From contig JALIGW010000022.1 in NCBI GenBank assembly GCA_023053685.1, positions 1,616,001 to 1,680,000 of the forward strand: DNA of 64,000 nucleotides. The letters run 5' to 3'. The notes under the pieces are model-generated. The model saw nothing but the letters and a program-made list of their open reading frames with translations. It made no database searches and was not told the DNA's origin. The translations under genes and the position numbers were made by a program. How positions within the stretch are numbered: position 1 is the stretch's first letter; each line of letters opens with the position of its first letter. The stretch is from Diadophis punctatus similis (Eukaryota; Chordata; Lepidosauria; Squamata; Dipsadidae). Shown in pieces: positions 22,985 through 55,341 of the stretch.

Positions 22985-23470
22985 CAGACTCGCTTTTACT
23001 CTTTTTTACAAATAACTCCAGGCAGCGAACATCTCCAACACATTTTCCTCCTCCTGTTTTCCCCACAACAACCCTGTGAGGTAGGTTGGGGAGGGAGGGA
23101 GAGAGAGGGGCCCAAAGTCATCCAGCCGGCTTTTGTGCCTACGGTAGGACTAGAACTCCCAGTCTCTTGGTGATTGACCAAAAGTCATCCAGCCATCTTT
23201 CATCAATAAGGTGGGACTAGAACTCACCAACTCCTGGTGATTGGCCGAAAGTCACCTAAGCCAGCTTTCATGCCTAAGGTGGGACTAAAACTCCCAGCCT
23301 CCTGGTGATTGGCCCGAAGTCACCTAAGCCAGCTGTCATCACTAAGGTGGGACTAGAACTCACCATCTCCTGGCGATTTCACCTGGTCACCCAGCCAGCT
23401 TTCACGCCTAATGCAGAACTACAACTCACCGCCGCCTGGTTTCTTGTCTGTGCCCCAACTAGGCCAAACT
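22985..23470 (-). repeat. tRNA-derived SINE with about five tandem B-box modules
   Basis: The roughly 60-bp module (CCAGC(T)TTCAT...AAGGTGGGACTAGAACTC(A/C)CC...CTCCTGGTGATTGGCC) repeats between 23105 and 23430, more than in any other copy here. Confidence 0.6.
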
Positions 23471-25038
23471 GAGTCGAGTTTTGGACCAAACTATTTTTTA
23501 ACAGAAGGTGCCACAAACTGAAAAGAAAGATGGATGGACTCCAACTCCCAGAATCCCCTCAACAGTCCAGCCCTAGGATTCTATCTTCCACCCTCTGTGG
23601 GTCCAGGAAACCAGAGTTGAGGGTCTCCAAAGTCTCCTGAGGAACTTTTGAGAAGGGGAAGCTGGGTCTCCCTGCTACTCAAAGGCCACACCTGAATTCC
23701 TACACCTGTTCGGATGACTCAAGGCTTCCATTCCAGGAAGAAGCGATTTCTTATCACACCCTCTTTTTGATTCTTGGTGGGAGGACTTCTGTGTGTCTGA
23801 AAGGCTCCAAGTAATTGCCAGATCTCTTCTCCAAGCATCTCAACAAGAGCCAGGGATCAATCAACCAACCAATTAATTAAATTTAAACAGCCCCCTATCT
23901 CACGGTTGAGCGATTTTCCTTCCTGTATTAGTGCATCGATGGGTTGTTACTACAGATCCCATAGTCCTTCGCTAACAGGGCTACGGGAGATGGGGTCCAG
24001 TACATCCAGATGAGATGGGGGAGAGGACTCTTGGTCTCCAAACGTGTCCCCCCCCCCCCATTTCTCCATTGCTCTCCTGCCAAATGGACTCTCTTTGACC
24101 AACTGGCAGGAGGCGGACCTGGCTACTTTGGACAGGATCCCTTCCCGGGTCTGGCCCGGACCAAATGCCCCCCTCTTTTAAAAAGGGGGGAGAACCAGAA
24201 CCCAAGAATTGGGGAGGGGTCGAAGTCACGGTGGAGGCTATTTTGGCTCCCGATGCCAACATTTTCAAAAAGCCGAATCTCTCGCCACGACGGGGGCAAA
24301 GGACACAACGAAGAACGTGTGAAGTTGCTTGCAAGACAGGTTCGCAACCGGGCAATGTTCCGATCGTGTGCATAAAGCGGGTTTCTGGTTGGGGTTAGAT
24401 TTGAGCAATGGGAACCAAAAGACTGCGTGTGTTGTGTTGTGTTGTGTTAGTTGTGTGTTTTCAAAATGAGCTCAATCCCGCTCATAGAAAGCGAAAGCTT
24501 GCAATTCCTCGACGGCGCTTGCCATTCACCAGCCGCGAGTGCAGGATGGGCTCGGGCTTCTGCATTCTGCACATGCTCGCACTCTGCACATGCTCGCAGC
24601 AGCCACCGGCTCCACGCCCTGCAGCCAGGCGAGGGCCGGTGAGCGAGGGGAGGGGAAACAGCCTCTCCATGCACCCCGGCCGCTGCAATCGCGACCCCGG
24701 GACCCTCCCGCGACCCCCGGGCTGCGCTTCCTCCCCGCGGGCTCTCGGCTCGTTCCGGCTCCACTCCGGAGCGACGGGGCGGGCTCCGTGACTTCATCCC
24801 CGGGGCTCGCCATTGGCCGCGCGGCATGTCACTCCACGCACTTCCTCCTCGGGGAAAGAAGGGGGGGCGGCGGCGGAGGAGCGAGAAAAGTTTGTCCGGC
24901 GGGGCGGGCGCTGCTGCCGCGTCCTCGGAGAGGCGTCCCGGTGGCTGGAGAGACGCCGGAGGACTCCCGGGAGCCTTTCCCGGGTGGGGCAGAGAGAGAG
25001 AGACGGCGGGGAGGGCAGCTGAGCCCGCGGGCGTCTGC

Positions 25039-46418
<21,380 letters not shown>

Positions 46419-47030
46419 AGGCTTGCTGCAGGACGAAGAAGGACCAAGAAACTGGAAGAGGAACCCCAGCCTCTTGTCTTGAATTCGCACTCAACACCTC
46501 CACAATAATCTCATTTCCGGAGGTTGGAAAATAACAAAAAGAAACGGAGACTATCGGGACATCTTTGGCTGCTCCGAGGCCACAATTATCAAGACCCACA
46601 ATGGCCACGTTTAAGAAGACCCACAATGCTCAAGGTAGTCATGCAGAATGGGTAGAGTCCCCTGAAGGCTGGGACATGGACCTGCATTCGTTGTTCCCTC
46701 CCCCTTTTTCAATGGGGGTCCGTGACTTTCTTTGCAGGTTGCATTAGCCTAGTTTGAGCCTTTGGCCACAATAGTTCTGGGTTAACACAACGATGGCCAG
46801 TTTTCTTCATCTAGGACCGAAGGGGGCTACAGATTGTGTGTGTGTCCCCCCCCCACACACACACCCAGGGATGCAGAGGAAGCTTTGGGGAGGGAGATGT
46901 GAAGGTTGAGGAGGAGGAATCGAGATGTTTCAAGGTGGAGGTCGAACCTCGAAGATCAGTGGTGATGCTCTCTTTGATCAAGGTTCTTGGCTGAATGACG
47001 GTTCCTTTGGGGGGGGGAGGGTCTCTAATA

Positions 47031-47186
47031 CAGGGGTCTCCAAACTTGGCCACTTTAAGATTTGTGGACTTCAACTCCCAGAATTCCCCAGCCAGAAACA
47101 TGCAGTAGGCAGAAAGACGCTGGCTGAGGAATTCTGGGAGTTGAAGTTCACAGGTCTTAAGGTTGCCAAATTTGGAGACCCCCCTG
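47031..47186. repeat. Palindromic hAT-like MITE, 8-bp target duplication
   Basis: CAGGGGTCTCCAAACTTGGC ... AATTTGGAGACCCCCCTG; flanks CTCTAATA and GTCTAAGA match at 6 of 8. Confidence 0.75.
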
Positions 47187-47231
47187 GTCTAAGAAATCTG
47201 AGTGGCAGTTGGTCTCTTTGATCTCTGAAAT

Positions 47232-47576
47232 GGTGTTTCTCAAGCTTGGTCACTTGAAGCCGGGTCACAGGTGGTATTCTGCTGGCTCGGGTGAACCGGT
47301 TGTAGAGATCTGTGCCCTGGCACTATGCCATCCTATTTAGGCACGTTTTCAAGCCGTGCGCGCGAGCAAAGCGCATGCATGGAACGCCGTGCGCATGCAT
47401 GGAAGGGGAGTGTGCAAGCTAAGGGAGCGCGCAAGTGTGTGCGCGCGCTCTCATTTGCGAACCGGTAGGGAAAGTAAGTGCATACCACCCCTGAGTGGGG
47501 TGGACTTCAACTCCCAGAATTCCCCAGCCAGCAGAAGTTTCACCCGGCTTCAAGTGACCAAGGCTTGAGAAACGCT
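47232..47576. repeat. hAT-like MITE interrupted by a second (CCGGTT family) MITE
   Basis: The outer element, TTTCTCAAGCTTGGTCACTT ... AAGTGACCAAGGCTTGAGAA, is cut at GCCGGGT by 47268-47493, which starts CAGGTGGTATTCTG, carries GAACCGGTTG and CGAACCGGTAGGG, and ends CATACCACCCCTG. Confidence 0.6.
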
Positions 47577-49540
47577 GCTTTTCATGAGTTAGCGGAGAGG
47601 TAAGAATTGCTGTCAAACAGCCAAAAACTCTTCAAGCAGGACTCAACTTTTGGGGGACAAACACAGAATTGCCCCTCCCACCTCCCAAATCTCTGCTCCT
47701 TCCTCTATGCCTCCCAAACGGCATGTCGGCTTTCCGAAGTTGACCGTTTGAAACAGGCCAGCGCCGCCAAAGACTGGCTCCTTGTGAGTGCAAACAAAGC
47801 CACTTTCTCTTCCAGCGCGAAGTGGGCCAACGTCTTTGCCTCCAAACCACGCGGGCTGGCCGAAATCCATGTGCCGGAAGGGAGATGAGGAAACCCCAGA
47901 GGGGGAGGGGGGAAATACTATGTGGTTCCCCCTCCCTTTTTAAAAAAAAAAGTATTTCTCTTTGAAAGATTCAGAGCCCATTCTACACATCTGTTGTGAA
48001 GGATTAACCCATAATTTTTGGACGGGACAGGAATTCTCCATCTAATCTAATGCTTTTTATGGTGGTCAGCTATAGAAATATTTTTGTCCCCAGCCAGGCT
48101 GATGGGAATGGTAAGTCTCACATAGTTGGAAGTACGGAAGACGTTTAACAGGTCTCTGGATCTGGAGTTGGGAAGGAGAAACATGTGGGTTTGAGGTTGT
48201 TTGCATAACGCAAACCAAGGTGAGATTTTCCCTTCTTGCCAGCAAGATTTCAGCCCCTCATTATTGGCATTTATTAAATTAATGGTCCATTTCTACTCCC
48301 TGCTATTAAATTTGGCCATCAACCTTCTGCTGAATCTTACCGATTCCCCCAGGCACTTAACTGGGTTCACACACCACACCAGATCTCTGTTTCGCTCATT
48401 AGAGCTTGTGGAATAAACCACCATTGATTGGTCAAGGGGAAATAGTCAGTTTTAGCACGGGACACTCTCTGATATGGCCACTTCGTAGGAATTGGGCTTG
48501 CATTGAAGAGGCTGCTTCCCCTGGACAATTGTTTATATCCTGAAATGTCTATTTTTTAAAAAAATAACCTGAACGTTGTGCTGTATATAAAAATACATTT
48601 AAATCCTAGATTTGAAACGGTGTCTTTGAGTTGCGTGGAGATTTGACTGCAGAAGTCAGGAGAAACTCCGTTTCTATCTCTGTTGCACAGGTCTCTGGGG
48701 AAAACGCCCATTGGATTCCTGTTTATTGATTTATCCTTCTGTTTATATATCTGTTTATCAAATTTATATCCCGCCCATCTCCTGTGGAGCATCTCTGGGC
48801 AGCTGGCAACATTGCTCGGTTTCATCCCACTTTCCAATCTCTGGAAAAATTCTTCTCTCAGAGTTTGTACCTCGCATTTGGTTGCTGTTGGGGTCTCCTG
48901 CTGGGCAGTCCCCATCCCTCATTTTTCCAGGGGTGCTCAGCGGCCGGGGTCTCTGCTGCCTTGGCCCAGGCCTGGCGTGCCCATTTGCCTCCGCTTGGCA
49001 AGTTAGTTTGTGTGTCATTTGTGTAAGGTGGGCTTTTGAAAACCATGCCGTGTGGGGCTGAAACCGTGCAAAAAAAGGGGAGCATTAAGTGGCTGGGGAA
49101 TTCTGGGAGTTGAAGTCCCCCCCCCCGATCTTAAAGTTGACCCAGTTGAGAAACACTGCCTTAAAGGATCTGATCCCTGGCGAGATTTCCTGCGGTCGCT
49201 CTCTGCACAGGCCGCCTGGAATTCGTCCATGCCTGGCAACGAGGTTACTTTGAAGTAGAGGGAGGCAGAAGGACTTTCCATGCAGGCTGTGGCTATAGCA
49301 ACAATGGAATACAGACAATAAACAGTTTTTTCCTCCTTCCAATCACTTTTTCCAGAACACGACTTTGCCTCACATGCCTTGGCACGCGGCCCCTCTCGCT
49401 CTGCATATGCTTAGAAAATCTGGAGGCCTGCAACAGATTCGGCGGTGGCGGGTTTTAGCAAGGCAGCGCGTTCCTTCTCGGAAAGGGACGCTCGGATCGG
49501 CTAACAAGCCAGCTGCTAGCAGGCTCTAGGTTGGCCACAC

Positions 49541-49825
49541 TTCCAGGTGTGGAATTGACAAGGGCTGTAGATGGGGAACTGACATGTATTCCAGGTGTGG
49601 AATTGACACACATTCCAGGTGTGGAATTTACAAGGGTTGTAGATGGGGAATTGACAAGAGTTCCAGGTGTGGAATTGACATGGGTTCCAGATTAGAATTG
49701 TCATGGGTTCTAGATAGGGAATTGACATGCATGCCAAGTGAGGAATTGACATGAGTTCCAGATAGGGAATTGACATAGGTGCTAAATGGAGAATTGACAA
49801 GGGTTCCAGGTGTGAAATGCATTGC
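49541..49825. repeat. 24-bp minisatellite, about 12 units
   Basis: Unit of the form GGAATTGACATGGGTTCCAG plus four bases, with TAGATGGG and CAGGTGTG variants. Because the unit is a multiple of three, the minus strand stays open with an eight-residue periodic peptide; no sign of a real protein. Confidence 0.88.
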
Positions 49826-51115
49826 TCAGGATTACTCCTGAGAGCTAGAGAGGTAACTTAAAAGTGACTGTTACTCCCCCTCTACTAGTACCCCTTTTGG
49901 TCTGGGGGGGGCAGGAAAGGCATTGTGGAGTTTTATTTTGAGTTTCCTGCTGTGGAAGTCTGCCTCTGTCTTGAGTAACCAAGCCTTTGGGGATCAGCTT
50001 TGGAGGGAGAGCATCTCCAAATTGCATCCCACATGCCCCAACCCACCGTGCCAGGCTCCTTGGCACGTGGGCAGCCCAGCGTGACGGTGAGAGGAAAGCA
50101 GAGATGCTTTCTACCATAGCTTGCCAGCAGCCCCAAAGAGACTCGGTCTTCCTATTTCCTTCCCCCACCCCACCCCAAGGCCAACATTGCTATTTCTCAC
50201 TGTCCTTAGCAAAAGGATCCTCCCCCCCCCCCCCCGCTGCCATTGCCATGGCTACCCCCTTCTCCATCACCATGGCTACCTCCTCACACTATTATTATCC
50301 CCACCATTTATAAACCACTGTTGCTACCCATCCTTGTCACTATCACTTCTGCCAGGCCCTTCCTCCTGGCCGCTGGAGCATCGCGGCGCATGGCTGTTCC
50401 CTGGGAGCTGAGAGCCAGCCTCTCCTCTGGCTTTCTCTCCTGCAAGAATCATCCAAGGGGACTTTTCCCCTTTTGCAACGGGGGATCCTTGGTCAGAAAT
50501 CCGGCCGTCTCCTGTCATGGTTCCTCTGTGGTGGAGGTCTTAAAAACAAATTCCTTTCACCACCAAGCTGGGGTTTCCAAGGTGTGCTGGACCTCATCTT
50601 CCATCCCCAACCCAATGCCCAAGCTATGTAGGGTGATGGGAGTTGTAGTCCCAAAGCCCAGAAGGGCTTTGGGAGAGGAGGAGTCTGGTCAGTCTGAAGC
50701 TTTCTTTCCCCATCCCAAAAAAAAAGGATGCTCAGAACTCTTCAAAAGACTCGTGTCAAAGATGTGCTCCCAGATTTTATGGAAAGCACCCAGTTTCAAG
50801 TCTTCAGCCAGGGTGACTTATGAGCAGCAGTTCGTGTGTGTCTGTGTGTGCGCGCGCGTGTGTGTGTGTGTTGGGGCAAGGAGATTTCCTTCCTTCCTTT
50901 CCAAAAACTTCATTTTTACACCGATGGGAAGATACAGAATGGGGGAGCATCATCTCGTCCAGTGAATCTCAAATGTTTGGTCTTGGCCCCCTGTTTTTGG
51001 GAACGGAGTTTCCGGAGTAGTGCTTAGAGGTGGGGAAACTCCCTGTCCGGAGCCCTGTCTGAATTCCCAAGTCAGCCAACTTACCTTCCCCAACCTGGCG
51101 CCCTCCGGTTGTCTA

Positions 51116-51116
<1 letters not shown>

Positions 51117-51181
<65 letters not shown>
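51117..51181 (+). repeat. (GT)n(GA)n microsatellite
   Basis: About 14 GT followed by about 18 GA dinucleotides, 1.4 kb upstream of the DACT3 start. Confidence 0.95.
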
Positions 51182-51184
<3 letters not shown>

Positions 51185-51699
51185 TGGGCTCCGTTGTCTG
51201 AACTGCAGAGGGATATTTTCCAGGCTTGCTGACGCCTACCGGGGGTCCCTCTTCGACCCCTCCTGGAGATCAAGTCCGCCTTCTGCGATCCATTCCTCTG
51301 GGATCCCTTTCCAGTAAGGCGGCAGCCGAGTTGGTCTCTTGTAACGAGGAGGCGGTAGCACAGTCAGCGGGTGCGTTGCGTTCCCCCCAAAGCTTTCGGG
51401 GACCCCAGGCCCCAAACCGTCCAGCCCCCGGCATTTAGGGGAAAGGGGAGGAGGGGATGCCCTCGGAAGCGGTCTTTGGCGGGCTGCCCGCTTGAGAAAA
51501 GTCACTCCTGGCACACTTTAGGACAAAAGAAACTGCGGGGACCTGCGGGGCGGGAAGGGCGGGGCGGGGGGATCCCCGAAGCTTCATTCATTCAGAAAAC
51601 AAGAAGTCGGCCTTAGATGGGCTGCCAGAAACTCTTTCACTTCGGTGGGTGGGGCCAGATTTTTATCAATGAGAAGCTGGAGGGGTTGGGCCAGCAGAG

Positions 51700-52529
51700 G
51701 GCGGAGACATGCAAATGACCTGGCAAATGATATCGCTGGGGTCCAGGCGTGTCGGGGAACCGGAGATCAGAGAGCGGGGGATTTATGACTATTTGTTACG
51801 ATTTGATCATGCAATTAATGCTTTAAAATGATTTAATGTCCAGGGCGTCGGTGGCTCCCATTCCCAGGGCGTGGCCAGCCAGGTCAATTGAGCCGAGCGG
51901 ACCAATAGACGAATCGCAGGGCGTGGCTTGCAGACAAGGCAGGGAGGGGAGGGAACCAATGGCTTGAATCAAGAGCTCGGTTATGCAAATCAGGGACGCG
52001 CGCTCGGGGAGGGGCGTTTTATGCGGATAAGGGGCCCAGCAGGTGTGTCAGTAGCTGGGCTTCGCGGCGGGAGTATGCAGATGTATTTCCCCAGTCGCCC
52101 AATAGCTGGCCGCGAGGGCGGGTCCCCACTGGCCAAGTTCCAATGGCTGGGCTTCAGGGAGGACGCCATGCAAATTGAGCCTCCCAGCTGAGCCAATGGC
52201 CGATCCCCAGCGCGCGCGGGGGAGGGGGGGAGGCTTTTGTAAATAAAGCCGAGCCGAGGGAACCAATGGCGTGGATGGATTGGGCGAGGGCCCAATTGTT
52301 TGAATGGGAGGCGCGGCGCTGAGCCGGGGAGGGCGAATGAGAGGCCGAGTCTCCCAAGCCGTGTCGGGCGGGCGAGCCAATGAGCGGCGCCATGCAAATG
52401 AGGCGGTGACAGCTCCAGAGCCGCACCAGCAGCCGCCGCAGCCACCGAAGCGCTTTCCCGGCGCCGGAGTTGCAGCAGGCGCCGCCCGGCCGCCGAAGGG
52501 CTGCAGCTGCCTGGCCGGCTGGCGGCACC
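51700..52529 (+). promoter_or_regulatory. DACT3: DACT3 promoter with a CCAAT and octamer (ATGCAAAT) array
   Basis: Nine CCAAT boxes (starts 51902, 51956, 52099, 52140, 52193, 52263, 52292, 52377 forward; ATTGG at 52279 reverse) and four perfect ATGCAAAT octamers (51709, 51983, 52168, 52392) within 700 bp of the start codon. GC-rich, no TATA near the ATG. CCAAT boxes are NF-Y sites and ATGCAAAT is the POU/OCT octamer; occupancy is not shown. Confidence 0.65.
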
Positions 52530-53460
52530 ATGATCCGCGCCTTCTCCTTCCCGGCCAGCCCGGAGCGGGGCCGGCTGCGCGCCTGGCTCGAGGGCACCCT
52601 GGCCGGCTTGTGCGAGCTGCACTTGCTGCGGGAGCGCCAGGAGCGGCGCGTCCGGCAGGCGCTGCGCATCGCCGCCCAGCCCTCCACCGCCGCCAAGGCC
52701 GGCAGCAGCGAGCCCGCAGGAGCCGGGGAGCCTTCTCCGGAGGAGCAGCAGCTGGTGAGGACGAGCGGAGCCCAGCCGCCTTCACTGGGGTCCGGCCCGG
52801 GGAGGGAGGAGGGGGCGGCAGGAACGGCGAGGGGAGGGGGCCGCCGCAGCCCCACCTCCTCCTTTTCTGCCTTGGGGAGGGGGTCTGTGGCATGCCGCGG
52901 AGGGGAGGGGGTCCTCCGGCTGTCCCGCGAGGAAGGGGAGGGGGGGAGGCTCCTTGCCCGACCTCCGCGGTGGCCATGGACCGGGGGAGGCGGACGATCC
53001 CGGGTCGCCTGCGCGGGCCCCTTTCTCTGCAGTCGGATTAATGGGTCTGGGGGCGGCAAGGATGGAGCAGGAGCATGCGCACGCCAGCGGGGATGGGGAT
53101 GATGGAAGAGCGGCGCTCGCCCCCTTGCCGCCCCCTTTCCTCCCCTCCCCTCCCGCCCCTCGTCCCCCCGGCCCCAAGGGGGCTTCGTGGAAGCGGGCAG
53201 CTGCGCCCCGTCGCCTGCCTTCCGCGCTTGGTTGGGCTCAGAAAAGCCCCCTCCCCTCCTTTGCAACTAAGCCCGCCGCCCGGCTGGGTCTCCTGCTTGC
53301 AGCAGGCAGCCCGGTTCGCTGATCCATCCGCCGCTGCGGCGGCCAACTCCGGGACCGCTTTGCTGGGAGGGGGCGTTTCTGGGCAGGCGGGCCGCTGCTG
53401 CACCCCAAGCCCCCTCCTCCCCTAGGCAGCTTCCTCCCGGGTTTTCAGGACTACACCTCC
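51840..53460 (+). promoter_or_regulatory. DACT3: CpG island over DACT3 exon 1
   Basis: Dense CpG and GC boxes from about 51.8 to 53.5 kb, spanning the promoter, exon 1 and the first part of intron 1. Long open frames on the minus strand here are a by-product of high GC. Confidence 0.75.
52530..52754 (+). CDS. DACT3: DACT3 (Dapper antagonist of beta-catenin 3) coding exon 1; rest outside the window
   Basis: ATG in good context (GCACCATGA). Encodes 75 residues beginning MIRAFSFPASPERGRLRAWL, then EGTLAGLCELHLLRERQERR, and ending EEQQL at donor GTGAGG (52755). The first 50 residues match DACT3 more closely than DACT1 or DACT2; the acidic run of the mammalian exon is replaced by an Ala/Ser/Pro/Gly stretch. 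DACT proteins bind Dishevelled and dampen Wnt signalling; the Dvl-binding C-terminal PDZ ligand is encoded beyond this window. Position downstream of PRKD2 in the same direction fits the mammalian order. No later DACT3 exon was found up to 64000. Confidence 0.93.
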
Positions 53461-54036
53461 CATGCTTCCCAGGCGGGCTTAGCCAGGGGGAAGGGTCCGA
53501 GCGGCGTCACCGCGGGACGGGGAAGGCGGAATCCACCCGTGGCTGCATGGAACAACTGTCCGCCAGCTCTCCTTTGCCTTCTCCGGGAATGCTGCTCGCT
53601 CAAGAAGGAAGCGATTGCCCGGCAAAGCCGAGCCGAGGGGCAATCGAGCCGACTCCGGATTAAAACGAGGCTGGACGGAGCGGGGGCAGTTGGCATCTGG
53701 CTTGCTCGTTTGGCATCCTTGAAGGGGGGGGGGGGGAGAGGGGATGAGCTCTTGAGAAAGGGAAAGTGTCCCCAGCAGACGGGTTTGCTGAATTGCGGGG
53801 CGACACGATCCCTGGAAGTTCAAAGAAGGATCCGGTAGATCCTTTTTCTGAATCATCTCGGAGCAGGTTCCTCCCTCTTCAGTTCTGGTTCAGCCTGGGG
53901 TTGCTACCGGTTGGAACTGGATGGTCTTGCGGCTTTTATCGGGGAGAGGGCTTCTCATGACATAGGCCGGGGAATTCTGGGAGTTGAAGTCTACATATCT
54001 CAGATTGAGCTAAGATTGAGAACCGCTATCCTAGAG

Positions 54037-54164
54037 CAGGGGTCTCCAACCTTGGCAACTTTAAGCTAGGGTTAGGGTTAGGGTTAGGGAACAGCTTTGC
54101 TGGCTGGGGAATTCTGGGAGTTGAAGTCCGCCAAGCTTAAAGTTGCCAAGGTTGGAGACCCCTG
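54037..54164. repeat. Palindromic hAT-like MITE carrying a telomeric tract
   Basis: CAGGGGTCTCCAACCTTGGC ... CCAAGGTTGGAGACCCCTG; flanks TCCTAGAG and TCCCAGAG match at 7 of 8. The left arm is interrupted by (TTAGGG)3 plus a partial unit. Confidence 0.78.
54066..54089 (+). repeat. Interstitial telomeric repeat (TTAGGG)
   Basis: CTAGGG followed by three perfect TTAGGG units inside a hAT-like MITE arm. Confidence 0.9.
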
Positions 54165-54384
54165 TCCCAGAGGAAGGGGGAAACGACTCAGAAATATTTA
54201 GCTGGTAAAGAAGACAGGATAGCTGCCATCAAATCCTAGAAGGGCAGTTTGCCTTGTAGAGAGTTCAAATTTCTTCCCGCTTGCTCCAGAAGGCAGGACT
54301 AGAACTCATGGGATGAAACTGAAGGTCCCGATTAAATATTGGGAAGATTAGATTAAATATTAGGTGATGGCAGCCAAGGAGGGG

Positions 54385-54500
54385 AGTTTGCTTCTTCCCT
54401 GGAGATTTTCAAACAGAGGGGATGATGTCCTGAATTCTGCAATTTGCAGCGGGTTGGACTCCATGACCTCTTGGTTCCCTTCCAACTCTACGATTCTCTG
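54385..54500 (+). repeat. CR1-like LINE 3' tail fragment
   Basis: CCCTGGAGATTTTCAAACAG, GGTTGGACTCCATGACCTCT, TTCCCTTCCAACTCTACGAT. Confidence 0.65.
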
Positions 54501-55183
54501 AGCTGCTGGTCCACATGGTGGGGCCATCTGGGCACACTTTGTGTGATTGGCATGCAGTGACCGTTGCTGCCAGATGAAAACTTGGCCACTGCTGGGTTAA
54601 CAGGTGAATCAGCCTATAACGGTCCCAGATGGTGGTTTGTGAACAGATATTGCAGTATTTGGCTAGCAATTCTACGTCTGGGCACAATGAAAGCTTGTAT
54701 TCTCAGCCTGCTGAATAGTGTTAAGCACCAGCACTGGCTCTTCCTGACATATAATTCCGTCTTTGAGAGAGCCCCAAACTCCTGCAACTTTGAATGTATG
54801 ATCTCCTGGGTTGGACTGGCTCTTTCCCGTCCTGGTTGGGGAGGATGAAGACAGACAGAGGCCATTGTTTGTGGGGGGGTTGTCTTAAAAGCCATGCTGG
54901 AGATATCTAGAACCAACCTAGTTGTAGCACAAATCCGGATCAAGCAAGCATCCCCTGGGCAGACTGAAGAATTGAGAGATCTCTTGATTTTCTAGCAAAA
55001 TTCCCAGGGCAGGTTTTCTGCATCGGATGTTTTGAAATGTGTGCTGTTACCATCTCTGTCATCCCCGCAGCTGAAGGTGATGGGAATTGTAGTTTAAACA
55101 GGGTCTCCTCCTGGGAATCAGTTGCCTAAGGACTTCGCTTTGAGTTCCTTACAAAGAAAAGGTTAACTAGAGTCACCTAGAAC

Positions 55184-55341
55184 CAGAGGTCCCCAACCTT
55201 GGGAACGTTAAGACTTCTGAATTTCAACTCCCAGAATTCCTCAGCCAGCCAGCATGGTATCCAACCTGCAGCATGGCTGACTGAGGAATTCTGGGAGTTG
55301 AAGTCCATAAGTCTTAAAGTTGCCAAGGTTGGAGACCCCTG
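55184..55341. repeat. Palindromic hAT-like MITE with target duplication
   Basis: CAGAGGTCCCCAACCTTGGG ... GCCAAGGTTGGAGACCCCTG, flanked by ACCTAGAAC and ACCTAGAC. Confidence 0.72.

Larger units (their letters stand above)
19100..24480. other. Intergenic region between STRN4 and PRKD2
   Basis: No gene recognised. Holds two tRNA-derived SINEs (19430-19690, 22985-23470), a Penelope-like cluster (20620-21530), fused Tigger-like MITEs (22003-22668) and hAT-like MITE halves (about 19690-19740, 19860-19935). Stretches 19935-20600, 21540-22000 and 23500-24400 look unique and non-coding; 24160-24330 is moderately GC-rich just upstream of the PRKD2 CpG island. Confidence 0.7.
46419..48435 (+). other. 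PRKD2: PRKD2 probable 3'UTR
   Basis: Runs from the stop; the first AATAAA is at 48412-48417, giving a UTR of about 2 kb if no earlier variant signal is used. Contains two hAT-like MITE copies (47031-47186, 47232-47576). Mammalian PRKD2 3'UTRs are shorter, so an earlier non-canonical site is possible. Confidence 0.35.
48440..51840. other. Intergenic region between PRKD2 and DACT3
   Basis: No gene recognised. Contains a hAT-like half (49090-49160), a 24-bp minisatellite (49541-49825), a second AATAAA (49316), a (GT)n(GA)n tract (51117-51181) and otherwise unique sequence that becomes GC-rich from about 51200. Confidence 0.65.

Noticed and set aside
24428..24450. TGTGT-type short tandem repeat near the PRKD2 promoter considered as a regulatory element
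   Set aside because: Only about four units of a simple pentamer repeat; nothing supports a function.
49541..49825. CRISPR-like array
   Set aside because: The 24-bp units are directly adjacent with no unique spacers, and the context is a vertebrate genome; it is a minisatellite.
52154..53266. A 370-codon frame on the minus strand across the DACT3 promoter and exon 1
   Set aside because: High GC content removes stop codons; the sequence is low-complexity Pro/Arg/Ala and opposes the real exon.
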